Assembly (NCBI RefSeq): GCF_009928685.1
Contig: NZ_WWEO01000042.1
Span: forward strand, 124,001-188,000
Direction: 5' to 3'
DNA from: Mucilaginibacter agri
GTDB taxonomy: Bacteria > Bacteroidota > Bacteroidia > Sphingobacteriales > Sphingobacteriaceae
Length of the DNA stretch: 64,000 bases
Made by a program: the position numbers and the translations under genes. Below, piece after piece: positions 1 through 8,838 of the stretch (the stretch's first letter is position 1; each line of letters opens with the position of its first letter). The notes beneath the pieces were generated by a model, which was given only the letters and a program-made list of their open reading frames with translations, was not told the DNA's origin and searched no databases.

Positions 1-1
1 C

Positions 2-1291
2 GATTTCCCTAAGGACGCTTACCCTGCGGATGAAGAACTCCAATTGAAAGTGGGGGCGCATGTGATGTTTACTAAGAACGATTCATCGGGCAAAAAACAG
101 TATTACAATGGGCGTACGGCCAGTGTGGAGAGCATAAGTGGCGAAGCAATTACATTAAAGTTTTCGGACGATGGCTCGGAGTTTCTTGCAATACCCGAAG
201 TATGGCAAAATATTAAATACGGGTTGGATCAAACCGATCAAAAAATAACGGAGAACAACTCCGGTTCGTTTTCGCAATATCCATTGAAACTGGCCTGGGC
301 CATTACCATTCATAAAAGCCAGGGCCTAACTTTTGATAAGGCAATTGTAGATGTGAGTGCCGCATTTGCACATGGACAGGCCTATGTGGCCCTTAGCCGT
401 TGCCGTAGCTTGGAGGGATTGATACTGAATGCCCCTGTGCAACAAAACAATATTATTACGGACCCTGCTGTGGTGCGTTTTATGAATGGTGCAGTTATTA
501 GGCCACCGGATCAACAGCTTTTACAGCAATCTATCCATCTGTATGAACGTGGACTGGTTACCAACCTGATGGATTTCAAAGCCATTACCGCAAGCTGGAA
601 ACAACTAGGTCAGCTATTGAAACTGCTGCCATTGGGGCCAATTATAGACCTCTATAATCAAGCCGATCCTGTTTTGACGACTGACGTAGCCAAAGTTGCC
701 GATCGCTTTGTACGGCAGGAAGTAAACGCTTTATCGGATGACGAAGGTGTAAGCAACCAGCCGATTTTTTTAGAAAGGCTAAAAAAGGCCGCGGGGTATT
801 TTATCCCGAAGATAGCTGAAGTAACGGCTGCCATGCACAATATGGTATCAGCGCCCTGGGACAATATTCCCGATCAACATAGGTTTACAGGCCTGTTGGA
901 TAACTGTTTAAGCCTCTTGTTAACTAAACATGCTTTGTTTTTGGTAGCAAAAAGCAACTTCAATATAGATGCCCTGCTAACCGCTCGCCGTAAAACAGAT
1001 GCAGCTTATAAGCCTATTCAAAAGAGTAAAGTGCCTGACGAGAAGCCGTTGACGCACCCGCGCTTGTACGACGATCTGTTGCTTTGGCGTAAAATGGTTG
1101 CCGCAGACAGAAAGATGCTGGAGCACGCTGTTTTACCAGAAAAAACCTTGAAATTGATTGCCGAAAAACTGCCCCGCTCTACTGATGAGGTTGCAGCGAT
1201 CAAGGGGATTGGTAAAGGTAAGGCCTTAGATATTGGCGATAAGCTGGTAAGGCTAATCAATAACTACCTGGGAGCGCAATCGTTGTTTTAA
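2..1291 (+). CDS. Pif1/RecD-like helicase, C-terminal part (5' end outside window)
   Basis: The reading frame is open from the first bases of the window, so this is the 3' part of a longer gene. The helicase motif [12 protein letters not shown] lies at about 311-346 and the arginine-finger-type motif [14 protein letters not shown] follows, as in the C-terminal UvrD_C_2 segment of Pif1/RecD-like SF1 helicases. The last ~65 residues ([16 protein letters not shown]) look like an HRDC nucleic-acid-binding domain, a common tail in Bacteroidota helicases of this type. Expected role: ATP-dependent 5'-3' DNA unwinding in replication or repair. The Walker A half is not in the window, so activity cannot be judged. 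It ends at a strong terminator shared with the convergent ychF. Confidence 0.85.
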   Translation, partial: DFPKDAYPADEELQLKVGAHVMFTKNDSSGKKQYYNGRTASVESISGEAITLKFSDDGSEFLAIPEVWQNIKYGLDQTDQKITENNSGSFSQYPLKLAWAITIHKSQGLTFDKAIVDVSAAFAHGQAYVALSRCRSLEGLILNAPVQQNNIITDPAVVRFMNGAVIRPPDQQLLQQSIHLYERGLVTNLMDFKAITASWKQLGQLLKLLPLGPIIDLYNQADPVLTTDVAKVADRFVRQEVNALSDDEGVSNQPIFLERLKKAAGYFIPKIAEVTAAMHNMVSAPWDNIPDQHRFTGLLDNCLSLLLTKHALFLVAKSNFNIDALLTARRKTDAAYKPIQKSKVPDEKPLTHPRLYDDLLLWRKMVAADRKMLEHAVLPEKTLKLIAEKLPRSTDEVAAIKGIGKGKALDIGDKLVRLINNYLGAQSLF

Positions 1292-1310
1292 CCTTGAATT
1301 ATATACGCAC

Positions 1311-1349
1311 AAAAAAGCGGGAAGATCAATCTGATTTTCCCGCTTTTTT
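1311..1349. terminator. Bidirectional intrinsic terminator between helicase and ychF
   Basis: Stem of 13 bp (AAAAAAGCGGGAA pairing with TTCCCGCTTTTTT) flanked by A-run and T-run, so it can serve both convergent genes. Confidence 0.85.
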
Positions 1350-1366
1350 ATATAGATCGTTTTAAC

Positions 1367-2464
1367 TTATACGTTAAAACGGAAGTGCATAATGTCGCCA
1401 TCCTGCACAATGTAAGTCTTGCCTTCTACGCCCATTTTACCAGCTTCTTTGCAAGCAGCTTCAGAACCGTATTTCACAAAATCGTCGTATTTGATTACCT
1501 CAGCGCGGATAAAGCCCTTCTCGAAGTCGGTATGAATAACACCTGCCGCTTGCGGTGCTGTGAAACCCTGGGTAATAGTCCATGCGCGAACTTCCTGTAC
1601 ACCTGCAGTAAAATAAGTGCTCAGGTTAAGTAATTGGTATGCTGCCTTAATCAGTTTGTTTACGCCTGATTCTTCCAGTCCTAGATCCTCTAAGAACATC
1701 TCGCGTTCTTCGTAAGTTTCCAGTTGAGCAATTTCAGATTCAATCTGGGCAGAAATGATCAGTACGCGGGCGTTTTCATCTTTAACAGCCTCTCTAACCT
1801 TCTCTACGTAAGCGTTACCGGTGTTAACAGATTTCTCCTCCACGTTGCAAACGTACATTACTGGTTTAGCGGTAAGTAACCAAAGGTCTTCAATTACATC
1901 CTGATCTTCAACAGCAACTGGGGCAGTACGGGCAGATTTACCTGCCAGTAAATGGTTTTTGTAAACGTTTAAGATTTCCTGAGCTCTTTTAGCGTCTTTG
2001 TCGCCAACTTTTGCAGATTTATCAACTTTTTGCAGTTTCTTCTCAACCGAATCCAAATCTTTCAATTGTAACTCGGTATCAATAATTTCTTTATCGCGGA
2101 TAGGATCTACCGAGCCGTCTACGTGTATTACGTTATCATCATCAAAGCAACGCAAAACGTGAATTATTGCATTTGTAGCGCGGATATTACCTAAAAACTG
2201 GTTACCCAAACCTTCCCCTTTACTGGCACCTTTAACAAGGCCGGCAATGTCAACAATTTCGATAACGTTAGGCACTATCCGTTGCGGATTTACCAGCTCC
2301 GCCAGCTTGGTAATACGCTCATCGGGTACGGTAATTACGCCCACGTTTGGTTCAATGGTACAAAACGGAAAGTTTGCCGCTTGTGCCTTTGCATTTGATA
2401 AACAGTTAAAAAGTGTCGACTTACCCACGTTTGGCAAACCTACTATACCACATTGTAAACCCAT
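1367..2464 (-). CDS. ychF: Redox-regulated ATPase YchF (Obg-like)
   Basis: 365 residues, the normal YchF length. P-loop GLPNVGKST at residues 9-17, G3-type DIAGLVKGASKGEGLGNQFL, and the YchF-specific NVEE in place of the NKxD guanine-specificity motif, which is why the family prefers ATP. The last ~85 residues form the TGS domain (ends VQDGDIMHFRFNV). It binds the ribosome and is linked to translation and oxidative-stress control. Monocistronic: convergent with the helicase and divergent from mgtE. Its leader would run through the word-repeat inverted repeat at 2474-2579 if the TATCTTTG element at 2596-2603 is its promoter. Confidence 0.96.
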   Translation of the reverse strand: MGLQCGIVGLPNVGKSTLFNCLSNAKAQAANFPFCTIEPNVGVITVPDERITKLAELVNPQRIVPNVIEIVDIAGLVKGASKGEGLGNQFLGNIRATNAIIHVLRCFDDDNVIHVDGSVDPIRDKEIIDTELQLKDLDSVEKKLQKVDKSAKVGDKDAKRAQEILNVYKNHLLAGKSARTAPVAVEDQDVIEDLWLLTAKPVMYVCNVEEKSVNTGNAYVEKVREAVKDENARVLIISAQIESEIAQLETYEEREMFLEDLGLEESGVNKLIKAAYQLLNLSTYFTAGVQEVRAWTITQGFTAPQAAGVIHTDFEKGFIRAEVIKYDDFVKYGSEAACKEAGKMGVEGKTYIVQDGDIMHFRFNV

Positions 2465-2473
2465 TTTATTTCT

Positions 2474-2579
2474 TAGTTGATTGAGTTGTTTATGTTTATT
2501 GGGTTAAGTAGTTGAAAATTTAGACAGGCTTGAGTCAGAACTTAATCAACTCAATGAACCTAATCAACTCAATCAACCA
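2474..2579. repeat. Word-repeat inverted repeat, GTTGATT/AATCAAC family
   Basis: Left arm (about 2474-2515) is built from variants of GTTGATTGAGTTG; the right arm (about 2541-2579) is the reverse complement made of AATCAACTCAAT words. The arms pair imperfectly over roughly 38 bp. The same words recur at 27771-27869 and 57511-57537. It lies wholly between ychF and mgtE and has no coding capacity. Confidence 0.75.
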
Positions 2580-2595
2580 CCCCACAAAAATCCCG

Positions 2596-2603
2596 CAAAG
2601 ATA
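2596..2603 (-). promoter_or_regulatory. Putative -7 element for ychF
   Basis: TATCTTTG on the minus strand matches the Bacteroidota TAnnTTTG consensus. No clear -33 TTTG is seen. Confidence 0.35.
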
Positions 2604-2696
2604 ACATAAAATTCATCGGGATAATTTGAAAAAATAAACGACTTTTGCCAGCGTTAGCAGTTTATTAAATATACCAATGTAAAAGGAGGCACCGAT

Positions 2697-4058
2697 ATGG
2701 AAGAAATGGTTGAGCAAGTAGAGGCATTGCTGGAACAAGGCGATCAAAACCAGTTGCAGGATTATTTGAACAACCTTAATATATCGGATGTCGAACAATT
2801 GATTGATGACCTACCAGAGCATGCTGCCATGTTTCTGGAAACGCTTTCTTTAAACCGCGCTGTTAACGTATTCAGAATCCTGGATTTCCCGACTCAGGAG
2901 CGCATTATCAAAAAACTTTCTGGGAAAAAGATTGCAGAGCTGATTAATGAGTTGCCGCCCGATGACCGCACCGCGTTATTTAGCGAACTGCATGGCGATG
3001 CCGTGAAAAGCCTGATACTGCACCTGCCGCCCGACGATCGTAAAGAAGCTCTATCCTTATTGGGTTACAAAGAAGATAGCGTTGGCCGTTTGATGACGCC
3101 AGACTACATTGCCGTTAAAAAAAGCTGGGATGTACAACGAGTGCTAAGCCACATTCGCCGGTTTGGTAAGAACTCCGAAACCATTGATGTGATCTACGTA
3201 GTTGATGACAAGGGTGTCCTGCTAGACGATATCCGTATCCGTGAAATATTGTTAGTAGCGCCCGAAACCAAGATCATTGATTTGATGGATAGCCGCTTAA
3301 TTGCACTCAATGTAAATGAGCCGCAACAGGAAGCTATTAATACCTTTAGGATGAATAATCGTGTGGCTCTGCCAGTTACCGACGACGATAATATCTTGTT
3401 GGGTATAGTTACTGTTGATGATATCCTTTGGATCGCCAACGAAGAATATACTGAAGATATACAAAAAATAGGGGGAACCGAAGCCCTTGACGAACCTTAT
3501 CTTGATATTCCTCTGCTTCGACTGGTTAAAAAGCGTGTAGGCTGGCTTATCATCTTATTTTTAAGTGAGATGCTAACCGCGACTGCTATGGGGTTCTTTG
3601 AAGGCGCTATAGAAAAGGCGGTGGTGCTGGCTCTATTTATCCCGTTAATCATATCGAGCGGTGGTAACAGCGGTTCGCAGGCTTCTACGTTGATTATCCA
3701 GGCCATGGCCTTGGGTGAGGTCACAGTGGCCGACTGGTGGCGGGTTATGCGTCGCGAGCTTTTATCGGGCTTTTTATTGGGGGCAACGTTGGGTACCATT
3801 GGCTTTTTCCGCATTTATGTATGGACGATGTTTAGTAACGTTTATGGGCCACATTGGATACTTGTAGGCCTTACAGTAGGAATAGCACTAATAGGTATCG
3901 TGCTTTGGGGATCACTGGCAGGTTCTATGCTGCCATTATTACTGAAGAAACTAGGCTTAGATCCTGCAACCTCATCCGCACCATTTGTGGCCACGTTAGT
4001 AGATGTTACCGGACTGATTATTTACTTCTCGATTGCCGTGTTAATTATGCGAATTTGA
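2697..4058 (+). CDS. mgtE: Magnesium transporter MgtE
   Basis: 453 residues with the full MgtE order: an N-terminal helical MgtE_N domain (about 30-130, with ELPPDDRTALFSEL and HLPPDDRKEAL repeats), a CBS-domain pair (about 130-255) and a C-terminal five-helix membrane domain (about 270-453) carrying the SGGNSGSQASTL signature. In the family, Mg2+ bound to the cytosolic domains closes the dimeric channel. The ATG is preceded by AAGGAGG at 2683-2689, a strong Shine-Dalgarno site that is unusual here because most neighbours have none. No Mg-sensing riboswitch is apparent in the short leader. A strong terminator follows. Confidence 0.96.
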   Translation: MEEMVEQVEALLEQGDQNQLQDYLNNLNISDVEQLIDDLPEHAAMFLETLSLNRAVNVFRILDFPTQERIIKKLSGKKIAELINELPPDDRTALFSELHGDAVKSLILHLPPDDRKEALSLLGYKEDSVGRLMTPDYIAVKKSWDVQRVLSHIRRFGKNSETIDVIYVVDDKGVLLDDIRIREILLVAPETKIIDLMDSRLIALNVNEPQQEAINTFRMNNRVALPVTDDDNILLGIVTVDDILWIANEEYTEDIQKIGGTEALDEPYLDIPLLRLVKKRVGWLIILFLSEMLTATAMGFFEGAIEKAVVLALFIPLIISSGGNSGSQASTLIIQAMALGEVTVADWWRVMRRELLSGFLLGATLGTIGFFRIYVWTMFSNVYGPHWILVGLTVGIALIGIVLWGSLAGSMLPLLLKKLGLDPATSSAPFVATLVDVTGLIIYFSIAVLIMRI

Positions 4059-4088
4059 GGCAATTCCTTTAATCAAATAAGATATAAT

Positions 4089-4124
4089 AAAAAAGCCCTG
4101 CTCGCTACCGAGCAGGGCTTTTTT
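4089..4124. terminator. Bidirectional intrinsic terminator between mgtE and the PUR protein
   Basis: Perfect 16-bp stem (AAAAAAGCCCTGCTCG and its complement) with a CTAC loop and T/A tails on both sides. Confidence 0.92.
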
Positions 4125-4139
4125 ATTGTAGTGATTGTT

Positions 4140-4469
4140 TTATATCTCGAAAGAAAAATCTTCGTCGGCTGTTTTGGCAACTTCTACGCCCTCGCCAAAT
4201 TCGTAACGTTTTTCAACAACTTCCTGGTGGGATTTGATATAGTCAACAGTGCATTTAAGGCCTTCAGCAAATTTTTCAAAATCTTCTTTGTATAAAAAGA
4301 TCTTGTGTTTTACAAAAACACCATCTTCTAGGCGTTTTTTACTTTCTGTTACCGTAATGTAGTAGTCGTTAGATCGTGTTGCCTTAACATCAAAAAAATA
4401 GGTCCGTTTACCGGCCCTTATCTTTTTTGAGAAAACCTCTTCCCGCTCTCTGTTGTCAAAATCTCCCAT
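4140..4469 (-). CDS. PUR-family (DUF3276) nucleic-acid-binding protein
   Basis: 109 residues beginning MGDFDNREREEVFSKKI, with the single PUR-type repeat (RTYFFDVKATRSNDYYITVTES) that defines DUF3276, the bacterial PUR-alpha-like family restricted mainly to Bacteroidota and spirochaetes. The Borrelia relative BpuR binds DNA and RNA and modulates gene expression. Highly charged with no membrane segment, so cytosolic. Stands alone: terminator downstream and about 260 bp of AT-rich DNA upstream in which I see no other gene. Confidence 0.85.
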   Translation of the reverse strand: MGDFDNREREEVFSKKIRAGKRTYFFDVKATRSNDYYITVTESKKRLEDGVFVKHKIFLYKEDFEKFAEGLKCTVDYIKSHQEVVEKRYEFGEGVEVAKTADEDFSFEI

Positions 4470-4733
4470 GTTTAAAAGTGTGTCTTAGTTTGATTGGCAT
4501 AAATATAAATAAATTTTCAAACTGCAAGTAATATTTGAAATATAGTTTAACTTTTTTAAAACAATTTCAAAAAATCGTTTTCGGGTAACACAGGGCCTGA
4601 AAAAAGCAAGACTGGGCTAAAATTTTTGCCTATAAAAAATGCTGAATTATAAAATATTATTATTGCTTATAGTGATATTTAAAATTGTGTAAGCAAATCA
4701 GTTAAAGATTAATAGGAGATATAAATCCGGATA

Positions 4734-5666
4734 TTATCCAACCCTGATAGTATCTGGTTGTTTATTTACGATATAGTCAAACACATCCGGGCGTGCGTAG
4801 TGGCCTATAACATCGAAATCAAGTTTGCTTTTTGCCAATACCGAAAAATCAAGTTCGGCGGTGAGTAGCCCCTCTTCATTCCAAAGCGGGCCAGCTAAAA
4901 CCTCGCCCGTTGGCGAAATAATTACGCTACCCCCGGCGCTCATAATTTCCGGCTCATCGGTTAATTCTGATTGATACTGCTCGGGATAGTCAGATTTTCT
5001 TACAAATTGATTGCAGGCAAGTACAAAACAGCGACCCTCTAAAGCAATATGCTGCATGGTTGATTGCCATGATGGCCGGGCATCTGCAGTGGGAGCGAGG
5101 TAGATTTGTACGCCTTTGGTGTACATGCTCATGCGCGCCAGTGGCATGTAGTTCTCCCAGCAGATGAGTCCGCCAATAATGCCCAGATCGGTATCCAGTG
5201 TAGTTAGCGTTGTGCCGTCGCTTTCGCCCCAAATGTAGCGTTCTAAGCCTGTGGGTTTTAGTTTTCGGTGCCTACCCAGCAGGGTGCCGTCTTTATCAAA
5301 ATAAAGTAGGCTGCAGTGCAACGTGCCGCCAATGGTTTCCTTTTCGGTAACACCCAAGGCCACCATTATCCCGGCTTTTTTAATGGCTTCGCTAATAGTT
5401 TTGATATGGGGCGAAGTGGTTTCGATGCTGTTATTCCAGTAATCCAGCCACATCTCGCGGCCGCGGTCGGTGCGCTTGCCAATTACCGCCTCAAAACTTA
5501 AACCACGTGGGTAGCATGGAATAAATGATTCGGGAAAAAGTAAAAGTTCGCAACCTTGCTGTGCGGCTTTATCTATCCAGTTGCAGACAATTTCAACAGT
5601 CCCGGCCATGTCGAACAGGGCGGGGGTTGCCTGTGCTACGCCAACTTTCACTTTTCTTAAATCCAT
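4734..5666 (-). CDS. Nitrilase-superfamily carbon-nitrogen hydrolase (nitrilase-like)
   Basis: 310 residues with the Glu-Lys-Cys triad of the CN-hydrolase fold: E46 in LLLFPESF, K135 in GRHRKLKPT, and C169 in GGLICWENYMPL. The CWENYMPL context and FPESFIPCYPRG are typical of true nitrilases (nitrile to carboxylate plus ammonia) rather than amidases or NAD synthetases. Intact and close to usual length. It starts 18 bp downstream of the ABC transporter, so the two are probably co-transcribed; the natural substrate is unknown. Confidence 0.85.
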   Translation of the reverse strand: MDLRKVKVGVAQATPALFDMAGTVEIVCNWIDKAAQQGCELLLFPESFIPCYPRGLSFEAVIGKRTDRGREMWLDYWNNSIETTSPHIKTISEAIKKAGIMVALGVTEKETIGGTLHCSLLYFDKDGTLLGRHRKLKPTGLERYIWGESDGTTLTTLDTDLGIIGGLICWENYMPLARMSMYTKGVQIYLAPTADARPSWQSTMQHIALEGRCFVLACNQFVRKSDYPEQYQSELTDEPEIMSAGGSVIISPTGEVLAGPLWNEEGLLTAELDFSVLAKSKLDFDVIGHYARPDVFDYIVNKQPDTIRVG

Positions 5667-5684
5667 AATTGTAGTTAGTGGATA

Positions 5685-7469
5685 TTATGCGTTTTCTTGT
5701 TCATCCAGCAATTGCTTTTCATAAAGATCGAAGTACGCGCCCTTTTGTTGCATCAGGAAATCATGGTTGCCGCGTTCAATAATCTCCCCCTGATCTAGCA
5801 CCAAAATCTGATCAGCATTTTTAATCGTCGATATACGGTGGGCAATGATAATGCTCGTTTTACCGTTCATAATCTGCCCCATATTGTTCAGAATTTCTTC
5901 CTCTGTACGTGTATCAACAGCCGAAAGGCAATCGTCAAAAATCAAGATTTGCGGCTGTTTAAATATGGCCCTTGCGATTGATACACGCTGCTTTTGTCCG
6001 CCGGATAAAGTAATACCTCGCTCGCCGATCATGGTGTCGAAGCCTTCTTCAAATTCAATGATATTGCCATATACAGCTGCGTCTTTAGCGGCCTGCTCAA
6101 CCCGTGGCTGATCCATTACATCGGCACTAAAAGCAATATTTCGGCCAATAGTGTCCGAAAACAAGAATACCTCCTGGGGTACAAAACCAATTTGCGAACG
6201 ATAGTTTTCCAGATCGATCTGATCCACGGCTTTGTTATCTATTAAAATGCTGCCGTTGTCCACGTCATACATTCGCATAATAAGGTTTGCAATAGTTGAT
6301 TTTCCAGAGCCGGTACGGCCAATAATCGCTACCATTTCGCCTGGTTTAGCCCTGAACGAAACAGATTTTAATGCCTGTATACCGGTTTCTGGATAGGTGA
6401 AAGATACATTGTCAAACACAACCTGTCCGCTTACGAGGTGAGCTGGACCGGTCGAAATAATTTCCGATTTCTCATGCAAAAACTCATTGATCCGTTTTTG
6501 TGAGGCTGCAGCGCGCTGTATTAACGAAGTAACCCAGCCCAATGCAATAACCGGGAAGGTAAGCTGGTTAAGATATACAATGAACTCGGCAATGTTGCCC
6601 GGGGTAACTGTTCCCTTCATTACCTCAACGCCACCAACGTACATGATAATAATATTGCTTACACCAATAAGCAGCAGCATAAGCGGATAAAACATGGCCT
6701 GTACTTTAACCAGCGCCATAGAATGCGTCTTATAACTATTGCTTTCGGCAGTAAAGCTGTCACGTATAAAATCTTCGCGCACGTATGATTTGATAACCCT
6801 GATGCCCGAAAATGTAACCTGGACAAAGCTGGAAAGTGCAGACAGTCGTTCCTGTATCTTTTCGCTTCGGAAATTGATGATGCTGTTTACATAATAGATA
6901 ATAAGCACCAATATTGGTAGCGGAAACACAGAAAATAAGGTTAGGCGTACATTAACGGTAAGCATCATACTCACTGTTAATACAAACACGGCAACGGTAT
7001 TGGCAGTGTACATAATACCCGGGCCTAAGTACATCCGCACGCGGCTTACATCCTCGGTAGCGCGGTTCATCAGGTCGCCGGTGCTGTGACGGCGATAGAA
7101 GGCTAATGAAAGTTCCTGATAGTGCTGGTAGATCTTGTTTTTAAGGTCGTATTCAATATGCCGCGACATCAAGATTAATGTTTGCCGCATAAAGAATAGG
7201 AACATACCCCTAAGCAATGCAAGCACCAATACCAATACACCGAACAGCAGCAGGCTTGAACCAAATATGTCGTAAATAAGATTTTGTTTGTTAAAACCTG
7301 AATAAAGGCGATAGATGGCAATGTTTTCGGTAACAAGATCAAACGCCACGCGGATAACCTGCGCAGGCAGCACACCAAAAATATTGGATATAATTACGAA
7401 TAAAATACCCGGACCAAAGTACCAGCGATATTTATAAAAGTATTTATTGAGGTAGGCAAGATCTTTCAT
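5685..7469 (-). CDS. ABC exporter half-transporter (MsbA/multidrug type, fused TMD-NBD)
   Basis: 594 residues: a six-helix transmembrane domain (about 1-320) followed by a nucleotide-binding domain. Walker A GRTGSGKS at 384-391, Q432, signature LSGGQ at 488-492, Walker B ILIFD at 508-512, H544. The residue after Walker B, normally catalytic Glu, is Asp513 (FDDCLSAVD). That form is seen in the degenerate half of heterodimeric exporters of the TM287/BmrC kind, yet no partner half is encoded beside it. It has a convincing promoter and probably forms an operon with the nitrilase downstream. Substrate unknown (lipid, drug or peptide). Confidence 0.9.
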   Translation of the reverse strand: MKDLAYLNKYFYKYRWYFGPGILFVIISNIFGVLPAQVIRVAFDLVTENIAIYRLYSGFNKQNLIYDIFGSSLLLFGVLVLVLALLRGMFLFFMRQTLILMSRHIEYDLKNKIYQHYQELSLAFYRRHSTGDLMNRATEDVSRVRMYLGPGIMYTANTVAVFVLTVSMMLTVNVRLTLFSVFPLPILVLIIYYVNSIINFRSEKIQERLSALSSFVQVTFSGIRVIKSYVREDFIRDSFTAESNSYKTHSMALVKVQAMFYPLMLLLIGVSNIIIMYVGGVEVMKGTVTPGNIAEFIVYLNQLTFPVIALGWVTSLIQRAAASQKRINEFLHEKSEIISTGPAHLVSGQVVFDNVSFTYPETGIQALKSVSFRAKPGEMVAIIGRTGSGKSTIANLIMRMYDVDNGSILIDNKAVDQIDLENYRSQIGFVPQEVFLFSDTIGRNIAFSADVMDQPRVEQAAKDAAVYGNIIEFEEGFDTMIGERGITLSGGQKQRVSIARAIFKQPQILIFDDCLSAVDTRTEEEILNNMGQIMNGKTSIIIAHRISTIKNADQILVLDQGEIIERGNHDFLMQQKGAYFDLYEKQLLDEQENA

Positions 7470-7528
7470 TATAAATAGTCCGTATGTCTGGTAGACGGAA
7501 AGTCCCTAAACCGAACTTGCCGAAAGCT

Positions 7529-7559
7529 CAAAAGTACGCTATGCTGTTTGCAATTCAAA
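7529..7559 (-). promoter_or_regulatory. Bacteroidota-type promoter for the ABC exporter
   Basis: On the minus strand: -33 TTTG (7559-7556), 19-bp spacer, -7 TACTTTTG (7536-7529), a full match to TTTG-N19-TAnnTTTG. Predicted start near 7522, about 50 bp before the ATG. Confidence 0.65.
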
Positions 7560-7653
7560 AGAAGAAGCGGTGAGGTTAAGTCCGAAAGTGTGTAAGATTG
7601 GATTGGAATGATTTTTTTAAGATAGCGCTTACTTATTTCAGGACTAATTAACT

Positions 7654-7685
7654 TTTGTCACAATGGAAAAAAACCGCTATTTTTG
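7654..7685 (+). promoter_or_regulatory. Bacteroidota-type promoter for the dehydrogenase/nusB cluster
   Basis: TTTG at 7654-7657, 20-bp spacer, TATTTTTG at 7678-7685. An in-frame ATG at 7663 lies inside this promoter and so cannot be the translation start, which supports 7714. Confidence 0.65.
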
Positions 7686-7713
7686 TACGCAAACTCATTC
7701 ACCACCGAACGCA

Positions 7714-8802
7714 ATGTTATCGACGGATACTTCTCCTAATACAATTTTTGACCTTCTAAGCGCGTTCGGTCATCAAAAGGTAGTTTTCTGTAATGACACC
7801 GATACCGGTTTAAAGGCAATTATCGCTATACACAATACTACGCTAGGGCCTGCGCTCGGTGGTACACGTATGTGGGCTTACAAAACAGAAACGGATGCTT
7901 TGAAAGATGTTTTGCGCCTGTCTAAAGCCATGACTTATAAAGCTGCCATGTCGGGTTTAAACCTGGGTGGTGGTAGTGCGGTTATCATTGGCGATCCGCG
8001 TAAGGATAAGTCAGAGGCGCTGATGCGCAGGTTCGGACGCTTTATAAAAAACTTAAACGGCGAATTTATTACAGCCGAAGATATGGGCACCAATCCAAAG
8101 GATATGGAATATATCCGCATGGAAACAGAACATGTGACGGGTGTGCCCGAAAGCATGGGCGGTAGCGGCGACCCAACGCCTATAGCAGCCAGAGGGGTGT
8201 TTATGGGTATTAAGGCTTCGGTAAGGGAGTTGCATGGAAGCGATAGCCTGGCAGGTAAATCTGTAATAGTGCAGGGGATAGGCAGCGTAGGCGAAAACCT
8301 GGTTAAACTGCTTCGCGAAGAGAATGCCAAGGTTTATGTAAGTGACATTAACGAAGAACGGGTAATACAGATAGCAAAAAAATATGGTGCCCAGCCGGTA
8401 GCTAATCACACCATTTTTGATTTGAGCGCTGATATTTACGCGCCATGCGCTTTAGGTGGCACGGTTAATACTAGTACTATAGGTAAACTTAAATGTGCGA
8501 TTATTGCGGGTTCGGCAAATAATCAGCTCGAAGACGAAACCATTCATGGCAATATGTTGTTGGAAAAAGGGATTTTATACGCCCCCGACTACGTGATAAA
8601 CGCCGGAGGATTGATCAATTGCTACTCGGAACTGGCTGGTTTCAGCAAAAAACGTAGCCTGCAGTTAACTGAGAATATTTACGACGCTACCCGCAACATA
8701 CTAAAACTATCTAAAGCTGAGAACATAAGCACTATAGAAGCTGCTAACAAAATGGCCGAAAAGCGCATCACAGACATCAGAAGAATTAAATCATCATATT
8801 AA
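7714..8802 (+). CDS. Leu/Phe/Val/Glu dehydrogenase family protein, catalytic Lys replaced
   Basis: 362 residues from ATG 7714; the upstream in-frame ATG at 7663 sits within the promoter. The family is clear: LGPALGGTRMW, K76 in MTYK (substrate carboxylate), AEDMGT with D123, nucleotide site GIGSVG at 188-193, and GSANNQL. In leucine and related dehydrogenases the motif after K76 is GLNLGGGK, whose Lys is the catalytic base for oxidative deamination; here it reads GLNLGGGS (S88, codon AGT). Either this lineage uses a modified mechanism or the protein is not a normal dehydrogenase. Promoter-proximal gene of the cluster, 36 bp before nusB. Confidence 0.9.
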   Translation: MLSTDTSPNTIFDLLSAFGHQKVVFCNDTDTGLKAIIAIHNTTLGPALGGTRMWAYKTETDALKDVLRLSKAMTYKAAMSGLNLGGGSAVIIGDPRKDKSEALMRRFGRFIKNLNGEFITAEDMGTNPKDMEYIRMETEHVTGVPESMGGSGDPTPIAARGVFMGIKASVRELHGSDSLAGKSVIVQGIGSVGENLVKLLREENAKVYVSDINEERVIQIAKKYGAQPVANHTIFDLSADIYAPCALGGTVNTSTIGKLKCAIIAGSANNQLEDETIHGNMLLEKGILYAPDYVINAGGLINCYSELAGFSKKRSLQLTENIYDATRNILKLSKAENISTIEAANKMAEKRITDIRRIKSSY

Positions 8803-8838
8803 TATAACACGGGCTTTGCCCAAAATCGTTCTTATTCA

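Noticed and set aside
2580..2696. Mg-responsive riboswitch before mgtE
   Set aside because: The leader is short, AT-rich and lacks the extended helices of the known Mg2+ riboswitches.
7663..7713. Longer N-terminus for the leucine-dehydrogenase family protein from the ATG at 7663
   Set aside because: The ATG lies between the -33 TTTG and -7 TATTTTTG of a consensus promoter, and the extra residues do not resemble the family N-terminus.
7935..8330. 131-codon minus-strand frame opposite the dehydrogenase gene
   Set aside because: It is a shadow of a well-supported plus-strand gene; the translation is Ser/Pro/Leu-rich with no recognisable domain.
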